From the NCBI GenBank assembly GCA_902778255.1, contig CACYXD010000002.1, positions 62,001 to 126,000 of the forward strand: a DNA stretch of 64,000 bases, read 5' to 3'. Positions 42,270 to 55,500 of the stretch are shown one piece after another. The translations under genes were made by a program, and so were the position numbers. This stretch comes from an uncultured Prevotellaceae bacterium. Its GTDB lineage: Bacteria; Bacteroidota; Bacteroidia; Bacteroidales; Bacteroidaceae. Below the pieces are notes generated by a model that was not told the DNA's origin, made no database searches, and was given only the letters and a program-made list of their open reading frames with translations. Position 1 is the stretch's first letter; every line of letters starts with the position of its first letter.

Positions 42270-43504
42270 TGACAAGTAATACAACCATACCGCATAAAAA
42301 GACCCGCCGCGCAGCCGCCCATGACTACACACGGCCCGGGCTCTACCACATCACCATGCATGTGGCAGAGAGCTTAGGGCAGCCTCTCGGTACTGTGGCG
42401 GGGTCGCTGGAGGCCCCCGATGGCAGTGCCGATGCTCCGCATACAGCGCTGTCGACGGTCGGTCAGATGGTAGAGCACGAGCTGCTCACCGCCATCCATA
42501 GCCATTACCCCATGGTAGCCATACAGGACTATGTTATCATGCCTGAGCACCTGCATTTCCTCATGGTGGTCACTGACCGCCTTGTCAGTAAGAACGGCAC
42601 GTTGCAAACCTTGGGCCATGTATTATCAGGCTTCAAAAAGGGCTGCAACAAGCGCTATTGGGAGATGACAGGAGATAGTAGCGACGGGCAAACCGTCGCT
42701 CACACTGAGCCAAGTGTTGAAGGCAGTGTGCCTAGCGGTTTGCCCGCTATGTATAAGGTGCCATCTTGGGGCACCACTGGTCGCCAGCCGCTCTTTGCCC
42801 CAGGCTACTGCGACGTGATGCCAGTGGATACGGCGCAGCTGGCTACGCAGCGCGCCTATATCAAGGGCAACCCCCGCAGCCGCCTGCTACGCATGAGCAA
42901 CCGCGCGCAGCTCACCGTGCAGCATGGTGCCATCATGACGGCGCTGACGCCTGCCGCCCTTGACGGCTATCTGCAGCGCGAATGCCCGCCATCGGCCGCT
43001 ACCGCTGAAGCACTGGCGGCCATACAATGCCGCCTGCTCACCGCTGCCAGCAGTGTGCCCAGCGGTTTTCTCGCTGGAAAGGTGTTCATCACTTGCGATA
43101 CCTTTGGCAAACGTGCGCTCCTGACGGAGCACCGCTGCTTGCCAGTGGTGTGCCATCGCAAGGATGCCGCCCGCTTCAGCGAGCAGAAACAGCGCTGTCT
43201 GGAAGAGGCTGCACATGGTGCCGTCCTTGTCGGCACACGTATAGCGCCTAAAGAGCGCGAAATCATGGATGACGCCGTGAATCACGGTTTCCCCGTGATT
43301 ACCCTCCACGACAACGGTTTTGCAGACCGTTATCACCCCTCCGCAGACCGCCTCGGCCTCTGTGCCGAAGGCCGTCTGCTCATTGTCAGTCCTTGGAAAT
43401 ACCAGTACCGAGGCAAGAACGAACAAATCACCGTCCTTTTCTGTAAGGCGATGAACTGCGTGGCGCAGGCCCTATGCCGCACCCGTGACGACTGGTGGAA
43501 ATAG
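42269..43504 (+). CDS. REP-associated tyrosine transposase (RAYT) with extra C-terminal domain
   Basis: RAYTs are single-copy HUH nucleases related to IS200/IS605 transposases that mobilise REP palindromes. This 411-residue protein has the Y1 transposase pattern: RPGLYHITMHV, VIMPEHLHFLMVV with the HUH pair His94/His96, and RAYIKGNPRSRLLR with the likely catalytic Tyr197. A second domain (about 265-411) has GKVFITCDTFGKRALL, AHGAVLVGTRIAPKEREIMDDAV and GRLLIVSPWKYQYRGK, somewhat like DprA/LOG-type Rossmann folds; I am unsure. REP-like hairpins lie inside the gene and after it. The ATG overlaps the giant 1 stop, so translation is probably coupled. No IS ends are visible. Confidence 0.82.
   Translation: MTSNTTIPHKKTRRAAAHDYTRPGLYHITMHVAESLGQPLGTVAGSLEAPDGSADAPHTALSTVGQMVEHELLTAIHSHYPMVAIQDYVIMPEHLHFLMVVTDRLVSKNGTLQTLGHVLSGFKKGCNKRYWEMTGDSSDGQTVAHTEPSVEGSVPSGLPAMYKVPSWGTTGRQPLFAPGYCDVMPVDTAQLATQRAYIKGNPRSRLLRMSNRAQLTVQHGAIMTALTPAALDGYLQRECPPSAATAEALAAIQCRLLTAASSVPSGFLAGKVFITCDTFGKRALLTEHRCLPVVCHRKDAARFSEQKQRCLEEAAHGAVLVGTRIAPKEREIMDDAVNHGFPVITLHDNGFADRYHPSADRLGLCAEGRLLIVSPWKYQYRGKNEQITVLFCKAMNCVAQALCRTRDDWWK
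42680..42751. repeat. Inverted pair of REP-like units inside the RAYT gene
   Basis: Left: AGCGACGG-GCAAA-CCGTCGCT (42680-42700), which read backwards contains the core CGGTTTGCCCG. Right: CAGTGTGCCTAG-CGGTTTGCCCGC (42724-42747). Inverted REP pairs are the REPIN arrangement mobilised by RAYTs. Confidence 0.75.
43051..43077 (+). repeat. REP-like unit inside the RAYT gene
   Basis: CAGTGTGCCCAG-CGGTTTTCTCGC (43051-43074), with arms CCAGCG/CGCTGG. Encodes SVPSGFLAGK, like LSGFPAEK in the Nif3-family gene. Confidence 0.75.
43280..43300. repeat. REP-core hairpin near the RAYT 3' end
   Basis: AATCACGG-TTTCC-CCGTGATT: perfect 8-bp arms, 5-base loop, the same geometry as in aroC. It encodes VNHGFPVI and could be a native part of the protein. 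Confidence 0.6.
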
Positions 43505-43519
43505 CGCGCTCAGCGCTAA

Positions 43520-43555
43520 TAATGTGCTCAGCGGTTTACCCGCTGAGAAAAAAGA
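43520..43555 (+). repeat. REP-like hairpin after the RAYT gene
   Basis: CTCAGCGG-TTTAC-CCGCTGAG at 43527-43547, perfect 8-bp arms, preceded by AATGTG and followed by AAAAAAG. Its core matches the Nif3-gene copy (CTCAGTGG-TTTCC-CCGCTGAG) with two differences. Confidence 0.8.
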
Positions 43556-43590
43556 AGAAAACAAAATAAAAAACAATATATAAAAAAGAT

Positions 43591-46500
43591 ATGAAACGAA
43601 TTATGAATGTTAACGGTAAGTTTACAGACATTTATTCATACGTAAAGAATATATTATTCCTGACGGTGCTGCTGACTGTTGGGGCAACCAGTGTGTGGGC
43701 GCAGGAGACCGACTATTCGGGAACGTACTATATTGCCAGCGTGTCTAAAAGATCTGCGGGAAAAGACAATAATTATACATACAATGTCAATAATCCGGCT
43801 AATAACTACTATCTGTGTCCTACGGAAGAATGGTGCTCCTATAAGGCAACTAATGATTTCGAAGGAGGCGATAATGGACAACCGTTCCTGACCACCTATA
43901 AATGTAGGGATGGCGTCTATGATGCTACTAAGGCTATATGGGTTATTGAAAAAGCGCCAGCTCCTAATGATGCTTACTACTATATAAGGCATAAGAAATC
44001 AACCAAATATTTAGTGGCCAATGGCCAGATTTCAGGTGCTGGTATAGACCGTATGCGCGTTCACCTTGAGTCTGTTGTAGATCTTGATGCAGCAGGTGAC
44101 AAAGTGCTTTTTGACATCTCATTAAATAGTAAATCGCAGATAGTTTTTTCTCCTCAGGGGATTAAAGAAACAGGAAAACATGACACTTTTGACCACTCTA
44201 CGCACAGATGGTTGACCGTTAACAATGGTAACTATAATTATCTTACTGGACAACCGGGTAAGACGGGTGGTCCTACAGGATACGAAAATACTTCAGGTAT
44301 CTTAGGTATATTTAATAAAGAAGATGCCAACGCTCCATTATATCTTGAAGATGCTCGTGTTGCTCGTCCTACATTCTCGATGAATGATGCAGGAGATGTA
44401 ACCATAACTGTTCCTGCCGGTACAACCGTTCATTATACCCTGGACGGCACAGATCCTACGGCGGAGAGTGCGACATATTCATCCGTTATATTAGCAGCAA
44501 ATATTCCTGCAGAACAGACCGTTAAGGCTATTGCTGTTCCTGATGCTCCAACGGATAAACTTCCTTCTGTTGTTGCTACCTTGCCGCTTATCACTTATCA
44601 CATCGTTAACAAGTCGAATGCCATCGCTGTCAGCAGTAGTGCTATCAGACAGTTAGCAGGAACACCTTTGAGGAATGGAAATACTGATGCCAATGATGAT
44701 GGAATTACAGATGGCTACAATGACATTCCAGAAGGACTGCGTAGCCCATATATCTCTGACGAGACGATAACCTTCTACACGATGGAGGGCGATTTTGATG
44801 CCAGCAAACTTGATAACGAGCACAAAATCACGGAAACACCTGACGAGAGTGCTAACATCTATGTGACTTATTCGACAGACAAACTGAACGAAAAGTTCCT
44901 GCATCTGCAGATGGCTCGCCCAATGAATATCAAGCATGAGGAGAGCAGTACCTATAAGTACATCTATAATAATAGTGGAACAGTGACGTACGATGCCTCT
45001 GCAGAAGCCTCAATAACCGATAGTAAATACCTGTGGTATATCGGTAACAGTACCTATCCTGACCCGTACAATGTGTTTGTGAAGAATTCAACGAAGGCAT
45101 CCAATCTGAAGTATGCGTCGTCAACACTTTCTTTGACTGCAGAAGATACATATTATTTTATTACTGATACTACCTATGTTGATGCAAGTCATCAAAATAT
45201 TACCCTGAAGAATATCTCTACTGGAGATTCATTTACTATTAGGGTTAATGAGGTTGAGATTCCTACCAGTTATTACCTGATTGATAAAGCTGGTCAAATC
45301 ATATTCGGCCCAAAGGAAAGTACTTCTGCCACGATGGAAATACCAAGTGAATGGTACAGTCCAGTGGTAAAGAAGTATCACTATTGGAGAAGTAGTTCTT
45401 TTGAAGAAGATGGTACTACTTATACGCTTAAGGAAGACCAGATAGAATTAAGTGGTCTTGCCGAACTTGGAACGAGTGAACATATCTATATTACTTACGA
45501 TGTTGATAATGAGTTGCTTGACCTTGATGGCCGCAACAGTCTTGAGATTGAGGATAAAGTTAATTTGACTTATAGGCTTCAGTTTGCGCATGGCGTGAAA
45601 TTCAATCAGGAAGACGGTAAGGATGGTGTGATGGCTGCAACACGTAAGCCGATCTATCCTTATAGCAATGGTGATGCCGCACTCTATGTCTATGGTGACG
45701 AACGTTGGGAGGAACAGTTGGCAAGTGGTGCCAGCACACGTACACGTTGGCTGTGGTATATAGAGCCGGCAAGGAAACTCACTAACGCCAATAGCGTTGA
45801 TGACCTCGACCCCTACCATGTAAAGATTTCGTCCTATCAGACCCAGACGAATTATACCAATCCTGAAACTGGTAAAGTCGTAACAAATTTCCACTCCTAT
45901 CTGAAGACCTATAAGCCAGAAGGACACAATGCTATTGTTACCAGTGTTACCAATGACAACCCTGCAGTGACGGGAGGAGATGAAGATGATCCAGCCGACA
46001 ACAGCGAGGCTACGGAATACATGATCCTGGGATCGTCAATGAACAACCTGAAACTGGTGACGGTTGATGCCATATCTGATGGTTCAACTACAGAGCGTCG
46101 CACTGTCAACTCCTTTGAACAGTATTGGAAAAACAATCCTACGGTGCAGAAGAAGCTGACCACCAAGGTGACAGCTGTCGGACGTAATGTAACGATGACT
46201 GCTGCTCAGAAAGAGGAGCTGCCTTCAGGCTGGCATGCGTATAATGCCTGGGCTAATTCTCAACCGTGGGTACATAATAATGATAACCCTGGTGGTACAC
46301 CTACTACAGGTAAGAAGTTCTTGAAAGAAGAGCACGTCTTCCAGACTGTTGATATGGGCGACGGAGAATTCAAGTTCATAGAAACGGAGATTAAGCCTAT
46401 GCTTATCCTGCTTGACCAGCACGGATGGGAGATTGTTCGTCTGCCATTGCCCAGCGGTCCTGATGATCCGAATCGTGCTGCACGCTATGCTGAACTTCAC

Positions 46501-49500
46501 AAGTACAGCAGTCCGATGGTGGAGAAATACCATTTCTGGAAAACTGGTACCAAGGTACCTGGCTACCATAAGTTCAGAGTTTCAGACTATGCCACGAAGT
46601 CGGATGGAACGGAATACACCTCAGACGAATTGGGTAGAGCAGATATCACTAATCCTTTAACTCCGCCAAACCTTCCTGACTACAGTTCACAGGCCCTCGT
46701 GAGTAGTAAGGAGCGTGACTGGTATGTTACTTACGACGTGAAGGCCGAATATGCTAATACTTATACTGCTGCAGAAGAAGAAAATGGAACAGCAGCGACT
46801 CCATACCTTATTAAGCAAAACGGCTATTATGCCCAGTATAGCGGCTCCGGCAATACACTCTCCTCAACAACTACGGAACCCGATATTACGAATGTACCTG
46901 CTGGTATGCAATGGTACATAAAGCCCAACTTCAACATTGACGAGGAGATGGGTTATCACTACGAAGGCCAATATGAAGAGAAGAGCAAGGAAGATACGGA
47001 TCAAGATAACTTTGATGCTGGCAAGAACGGTTTTGACCCATATAACGTACAGATAAAGAGTGCTGTTCCAAATACCGACCGTTACTTCACTGCCAATACG
47101 AGCGGTTCAATAGTCACCAGTCTGTGGGCAGGTACATCAAGCAGTATCACCCTAGAGAATATGACCGAAACCACAAGGCAGCCTGGTGTTATTGGTCTTG
47201 ACCAGACAGAGATGAAGATTACCAATGCCACCTTTATGGTGGTGGATGATGGTCATGGCAATATGCGCCTGATGCCTCGCTTTGACAATACCAAAGTGAT
47301 GCACTCGTTCACTACGCTTGCAAATCCTGCAACAGCAAATGCCGACAGCATTGCCAAACAAGCCTTTACGCTCACCCCGGTACCACAGGTTGTGAACAGC
47401 TCTGCTGATATAAAAATCATGGGTGGTAATTATTTGTTGGACTATCCTTTTGATGCATCATCTGGCTCTATTGGTACCAAAACAGTTCCCTTCATAGGTA
47501 CTATTGAAGGTAAAATAAGTCAGAGTTTCAGTGTATCTGCACCTTTCATCGCATATGCTGATGGGGCTGTCATCAAGAATGTGATTATTGAAAATGCCAA
47601 CAGCATTAGCGGAGATACTATAGGCGCCATCGTGGCTACTGCAAATGGTGCTACCCGTATCTATAACTGCGGTGTGAATAGCGGCAGTGTCAGCGGCAGT
47701 GTGTATGCTGGTGGCATTGTGGGCTTACTTAACGATTCTTCACGTGTCATTAACTGCTATAGCTATGCTGACGTGGGTGGTGGTACTGGTGGCGGTATTG
47801 TGGGGTACAATAGCCATGCATCTAACTCAACCGATCTTAAGACCATGGTGATGAACTGCATGTTCTATGGTAATATGACCTGTAGCAGCAAGGCTCCTAT
47901 CTATAATGGTGAGATTATTTCTAACGTGGGACAAGCAGGTTTGGGCAACTATAACTACTTCCTTGCCGAGAAACCTTACGTACAGAACAACCAAATCAAC
48001 GTCTATAACTGTGCATTGATGGCGGAGACCCGTTTCCTTCAGCGCTTTGAGTTCTTCCGTATGCTGCTGAACAGCCATTTGGAACTGGCTGCATGGTATG
48101 CTACGGGTAAATACGATAGGAACGAGATGATGAAATGGGTATTGGAGACGGCAGACAGGAATATTGAAACCCCTCAGCCATATCCGATACTGAAAGCTCA
48201 TGGGCAATATCCATCTATTATCAACTATGACGCTGAAAATGCGGAACAGTTTTCTGAAGATGCTGAAATAAAGAAGACACAACGTAATCAAGGCCGTAAA
48301 TTTGGTACACTGTCGGTGACTGTTCAGATGGGAGATGGCGCACAGTTTAATAGACCTGCTGATGCAAGCATTACAGAATCAAGTCTCTCCCTACCGATAA
48401 CAGATAAAGACTTTGAACATTTCAACTTCAACTATCGCAAGGTACAGTTGCCCTATTACAACGATGTGGGAACAAAGAACTATACCGGTAACCGTGTAGT
48501 GACAGGTTGGAAAATTGTTTCCATCACTGGCGGTACGGCAGGCTCTTACACAATTGGTGCAGATGCCACAACGGATGCTGACGGTAATATCACTGCAACA
48601 CCATACAACTTCGCAGACCGTAACTGCACCAATAAAGATTTATACAGCGAAAGTGGTCGTGTGTTCAACCAAGGTGCCTACTGGGATGTTCCCGAAGGTG
48701 TAACGAGTATCACCATTGAGCCTTATTGGGCACAGGCGGTATATCTGGCAGATGCTTATCCTGACGTGGTGTATAACGAGAATATGGGTACTCCCTATAA
48801 TGTTAATGTTGCTGGCGGGCAGATCTATAAGGATAACACCTCTTACTCCATCGCTGGCAGTAGTCAGGTAGTGCGAACCACCATCGGCAATGCTGTATCA
48901 ACACTTTTCAGTGGCATTGCGGAAAACACTTCAAACAACCATACAGTCTATGACTATGCCATAGTTTTGGTAGGCAATACCCATAATATAGGTATTTCCT
49001 CCGGCAATATAAAACGGCCATACACCATTATGTCCATTGATGCCGACCATGACAACGAGCCCGACTATTCTTATATCCTGCGTTTTAACAGCCGTAACGA
49101 AAGTCACCCTGTGAGGGTTGACTTTGTCAACATGCCAGGTCTTGGTATGGCACAGAAATCAACGGGTGGATCAGGTTCATACAACTTTGGTATTTTGATT
49201 CCAAAGGGTTGGTTTGAATCTACTAACACCTCGTTGTTCCGTGTTACCCAGTTCGAGTACGAACACGGTAGCCATCCTGCAACCTCACCGATTATCGTGC
49301 AGGGCGGTGTCTTTGAACAATGGGTGAGCAACAACCAGAAGGGAACATCAAATAAAATACCTTATATCCATGTAGGAGGAAACGCGTGGTTCAAGGAATT
49401 CCACACAGGTTGTCACCAAGATAAAAGCATAGCGACCAAACACTCACCAATATCTGTGACAGGCGGCGATTATAACGAATTCTATCTCACGGGGCTCTAT

Positions 49501-52500
49501 CGTGGTGATGTTGCCAGTTACGCTGACAATGCTGAGTGTTATATCAACGGTGGACGCTTCGGCATCGTATGCGGTGCCGCCATGGAGGGTGTCGGAAAAG
49601 CTAATGGTGCCGACAATACAGGTAATATCACTTGGCAGATACAGAATGCTGATATCGAAGAGTTCTATGCTGGAGGTCTTAATGCTGCCAGACCTGTGAC
49701 CGGAAACCTTAGTACTACCATTACTGATAGTCATGTGGGCATCTACTGTGGTGGTCCTAAGTTCGGAGACATTAGTCCTAACAAAATCGTCACTACAAGG
49801 GCTACTAATTGTACCTTTGGTACCTATTTTGGTGCTGGCTATGGTGGAAACTCATATAGCCGCTATGCACCAGCGAATCAGAACAACGTTACAAATATCA
49901 ACTGGAACAATTGGCTTAATACCGAATACACGCAGGAATACAATGCTACCTATGGTGGCGTTTCAACCCAATTTACTTATCAGTTCCTGCCAATGTCTGA
50001 CAATGTTACCAATGTGGCTCGTATCTTAATAGATTTTGTCAAGTTCTCATTGGCTACCACGCATAATGTCACGTCTCAACTCACGGGATGTACCGTGACG
50101 GGTAACTTCTATGGGGGCGGTAGGCTTGGTAAGGTTGATGGTAATGTAACCTCAACACTGAATGGCTGTACTGTGAAGGGCAATATATTCGGTGCAGGCT
50201 ATTCTGCAGAGCTACCTACTGTAACGGTTGATGCTATAGGTTTTGAAACGGAGCCTTTATACTATACAGCAACAGGTACCTACCGTACAGGTGTGAAGTA
50301 CAAAGAAAATGAGGCTTATAGACCAACAACCTACACATGGGCGAAAAAAACCGGTAACAGTTGGATCAATAAAACCGACCATATTCTCTACACTAACGAG
50401 GACCTGACAACCCTTGGTGCTGTTACTGGCACTGTCACGCTGACAATTGATGGAGCAAGTGCTGTCGGTGATAATGCAAATGAGGATAGTGGTAATGTCT
50501 ATGGTGGTGGTGAGTCGAGTGATGCTACAAGCGATGTGACTGTAAACGTCCTTAACGGTTCTATGACTGACGTCTATGGTGGCGGTAAAGGTCAGACGAC
50601 GGTTGTCGGTGGTGACGTAACGGTGAACATCGGTGCCAAGGATGGTGGCGGTGCACTCAGCGGTTCTGGTGCCGTGAAAGGCAATATCTATGGCGGTAGT
50701 GCCCTTGGCGTAGTGAATGCTATAAGCATAAAGGATGGCAATGGCAATATTACGGGATACGCCCCATCAGCGGACAAGACTTCCCATGTCAATATCTATG
50801 GCGGTGCAGTAACTGGTAGCGTCTTCGGTGGCGGTCTTGGCGAGAAGACAGGAGTGAGCGACATCGCTGCCCAGAACTTTGGTGATGCCATCATCAGCAT
50901 GGAAGGCGGTAGCGTTGGAGACGCCATCTATGGCGGTGCCAATGCTAATGGTGTGCTAAAGGCTGATGCTAAGGTGACATTGCTGGGCGGTACGATAAAT
51001 GGCGGTTCAAAGGATACAAGTAAAGACGTTGTCTTTGGTGGTGGTAAGGGTGAACCTACGCTGGTAAATGGCAGTGTATGGGTGAATGTAGGTAATTCTA
51101 ACCATACTGGTGCAGCTATCATCTACGGTAACGTCTATGGCGGTTCTGCATTGGGTAATACCAGTGCCAGCAAGACGGGTAGTGATCCGATGGTGTTCAA
51201 TGCCAGCGATACTACGTATGTAAACCTCTATGCCGGTACGATTAACGGTAATGTGTTTGGTGGCGGCTTGGGCCGTAAGGCAGCAGCAGCTGTAGGCACA
51301 GAAGGGCAAGAAGGATATATTGCTCCTGTAACAGCTGTTGAATCATTCGTTGGTGGAGATGTAAAGGTGCTTCTTGACGGCGCGAAGGTACATCAGGTCT
51401 TTGGTTGTAACAACCTGAATGGTACACCAAAGGGCCATGTGAAGGTGCATGTGAAGCAGACTAAAAACTTCGATGGAGACGACACATATAAGAATCATAG
51501 CGAGACAGCCCTCGATGCTCGTACCACATATGATGTTACTGCTGTTTATGGCGGTGGTAACCAGGCGGACTATAACCCGACAAAGGCTACCGGCTCTGCT
51601 GCTGATAAGGAAAAGGCATTTGCCGAAGTAAAGATTGAAGGTTGTGATAAGACCAGTATAGAATATGTCTATGGCGGTGGTAATGCTGCTGCCGTGCCAG
51701 CAGACTCAATTACTATTGAAAGTGCCTACATTATTGGTTATTTGTTTGGTGGTGGTAATGGATCTGGCGCAGGCAACCCTGGAGCTAATGTGGGTATTAT
51801 TGATACAACTGCCTATAAAACTAACCCCGCAAATGGTATCTATGGTACTGGTATCGCAAAGACAAAGTTGATTGGTGGTCAGGTTCGTTACGTATATGGT
51901 GGTAGTAATACCAAGGGTAACGTACGTGGAGGAACATCGTTGGAGAGAAAAAATACTGATACCAATTCTTGTGACTTGATAATTGGCGAAATCTACGGTG
52001 CCGGTCAAGTGGCTCCAATGGATGGCGATGTCGTCATTAAGCTGGACTGTATGCCTAAAGATTTCGTTTCTCAGGTGTTCGGTGGTGCCAAGAATGCTAC
52101 TATCAACGGTAATGTCTATCTGACAGTTTCCAGTGGTAAGTTCGGACGTGTCTTTGGTGGTAACAACCTGGGTGGTAGCATCAATGGCTCTATCGAGGTA
52201 AATGCTTATGAGGATGGATGTAAGCCTTTGATTATCGGCGAGCTCTATGGTGGCGGTTTCAATGCCCCCTACTCTATCTGGGGTTGTAATGACAGCGACG
52301 GAGATGGAACATGGACGCCCAACACTCCTGCAGGGGATCCTCATGTTGCAGAAAATGCTGATGCTATTTCGGTGAATGTATATTCATGTACTTCTATCGG
52401 TAAGGTCTTTGGTGGCGGCTTTGGTGCTACTGCCAATGTGGTTGGTAACACCCACGTCTGGATCAACACCATGCAGGGTATTGTTGACGGAGAAATGAAG

Positions 52501-55500
52501 ACCTATGGTGAAGGTGTGTACATCGGCAAGATAGGTCAAGTCTTTGGCGGTGGTAATGCTGCTCCAGTGAAAGGCGATGTTACCATTGATATCGGTACGG
52601 CAACAGTAAGCAAAATACCTTCCACAGGTGAGGATGCAGAAAAGATAGGTATCAGAATCATCAATGGTACCGACTATCTCAAGACGACAACGGATGCTGA
52701 TACTACAATTACTGCCGGTATCTATGGCGGTGGTAATGCAGCCGACGTGGATGGCAACGTTACGATGAATATCGGTACGGTTAGTCAGAACCAGGGCATC
52801 AACATCGGTGGTAATGTCTATGGCGGTGGCTATGGTGAAACGACCCATGTGACTGGCAATGTGACGATGAACATCGGCGCAGATACAGGTACTGCTCCTG
52901 CCCATAACTACGTAGGCTATGCTAACATCACTGGTGATGTCTATGGTGGCAGTGCGAAGGGTAAGGTGAATTCTCATTTAGTAGAATCTACCGAGACGTA
53001 CACTGCTGATAAGACTACTCATGTAAACTTCTATGGCGGAACTATCTATGGTAATCTGTATGGTGGCGGACTTGGCGAAGCAACGCATGCTGCCGACGTC
53101 TATGGTCCTGTGACTGTGACGATGGGAAGTGGTACCGTCAATAACGTGTTCGGCTGTAATAATGTTCTTGGTACTCCTAAGGATTCAGTACTAGTTATTA
53201 TCAATGGCGGTACTGTTAACCAGAGCGTCTATGGCGGTGGTAACCGAGCTGTCTATACACCAAGTGGTGAGCAGAATTATCCGGCAGTCAGAATCAATCA
53301 TGGTACTGTCACGGAAGATGTCTTTGGTGGTGGCCTGGGAGCAGCTGCAACTGTCACTGGCAATCCCCAAGTGACGATTGGTGATACAGAAGAGAATCAT
53401 ACGGTTGCTGTGGGCGGCAGTGTGTATGGTGGTGGTGATGAAGGTAATGTTAATGGTAATCCCCATGTCATGGTACAGAATACAAATACCACTATTGCCA
53501 AGAATGTGTTTGGTGCTGGTAAAGGTAGAAGTACCACCTTCGAGTGTGCGGAAGCTATGGTGGGCGTTAATAACGCAGGTGCCTGCGCAAATCCCGAAGA
53601 TTATGAAAACAAAGGCACGAAAGTTACCATTATTAACGGTACTATAGGAACGCTCAATGAAGGAAATCTCGTTGCTGGTACCGGTAACGTCTATGGTGGC
53701 GGTGAGATTGGCCGTGTGGAATGGAATACGCAGGTGGAGATAGGTGTCGGAGGAGGCGCACCTGTTATCGAAGGATGCGTATTCGGTGCCGGTAAGGGTT
53801 TGGAGACCCATGGTTATTCAGCGCTTGTGCGTGGTAACAGTACTGTCACCATTGATGGCTATGCTAAAATTGGAAAGAACGTCTATGGCGGTGGTGAGAT
53901 AGCTACTGTGGGCAGATATTGGGTGAAAGGTGGTAATGCTACTCCTTGCGATGGTGAAGATGCACCTAATACACCACCTGCAAGTTTGCCTAGTGGAATG
54001 CCTTACCAAATGCGTAAAGGTGGAATATGTAATGTCACCATCAAGGGCAATGCTGATATTGGCTATCATGGCGTTGCGAGTGACGCAGGACATGTGTTTG
54101 GTGCTGGTAGGGGTGTTAATCCTCACTTCGTTGAAAGTGGAGAAGGTGAGTCCAAAAAGATGACCATGGAAGGTTGGGCGGATCTCGCTTCAGAGGCAGA
54201 TTATTTAGAGTTCCTCGAAACTTTGGCCTTAGTCAGCAGAAGTACGGTGACTATCAACGGTTGCAACATCAAGGGTAATGTCTATGGTGGAAGTGAGAGT
54301 GGTTTCGTACAGACCTGGACATCTGTAACCATTAAGGGTGACAGCAAGATTGGTACGAAAGGTTCTACGACTTACGGTAACGTCTTTGGCGGTGGTAAGG
54401 GTCTTGCAACCTTTGCGGAAGCCGGAAAGGTGAGAGGATATACCACTGTGAATATCAGTGACGGTATCGTATATGGTAACGTCTATGGTGGTGGCGAACG
54501 AGGTTATGTTCAGCAGAACGTGAGTGTCACTGTGAGTGGCGGTCAGGTTGTCAACGACGTTTATGGAGGTGGCGCATTGGCAAATACCAATACGGATAAC
54601 TGGAACACCTCAGGCAGTGCATTTGAGTATGTGGCGGTCGATCCTGTGCCCACTGTTAATGTAACTCCTGTCGGTGGATATTACACGAGATCGGGTGATT
54701 CGCCTAATTACGTTTACACATTGGTACCTAATGGTAAAGCAGCAGTAGATAAGACATATTATAAAAAGAAGGTAGTCGGAGATTGGAATGCAACTCATCC
54801 TTATACAACCAAGGTTATCCTGACTGGTGGTGTCATTGGAAATGCCTATGGTGGTGGTCTTGGAAGTTCAACTGTTGCTGCCAATGTATATGGCGATGTA
54901 AAGGTAACGGTAAATAAACCAGCAGAAATTACGAGTACTGGTGGTTCCGGAGTCGCATTTACAAGAAAGACTGTAAATGTCACGTATGGAATAGGGAATA
55001 AGCAAAAAGAGTATGTTATTCCATTGACAGGACGTGTCTTTGGCTGTAACAACATCAATGGTACGCCTACTGGAGATGTCAAGGTTGAGGTCTATGCTAC
55101 AAAGCAAATAGAAATAGACGAACAAGATAACTATACGTTGTATCCTATTTCTGGTGAAGGTAGTGAACACAGTCCGAATAGTCACAATAAATATTATGAG
55201 GTTCAGGCTGTCTATGGTGGCGGTAATCTGTCAGACTATTTGCCTGCCACAGGGAAAACCACTTCGGTTTATATTGGCGAATGTGATGTAACAAGTATAG
55301 AGAAGGTATATGGTGGTGGTAACTCTGCCGTTGTACCAAGTTCTGAGGTTGTTATCAATGGTTCATATGATATAGGTACTGCGTTTGGCGGTGGTAATGG
55401 TGGCGACCTGGTTCAGAAAGATGGCGTTTGGTATGAAAATGATGGTGCTATCGTTATAGGAACTGCTTTGATGAAACCTAAGGGCGGTAAGGTCGGTGAG

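Noticed and set aside
42269..43504. Complete insertion sequence around the RAYT gene
   Set aside because: No terminal repeats or target duplications are visible; RAYTs are usually not bounded by IS ends.
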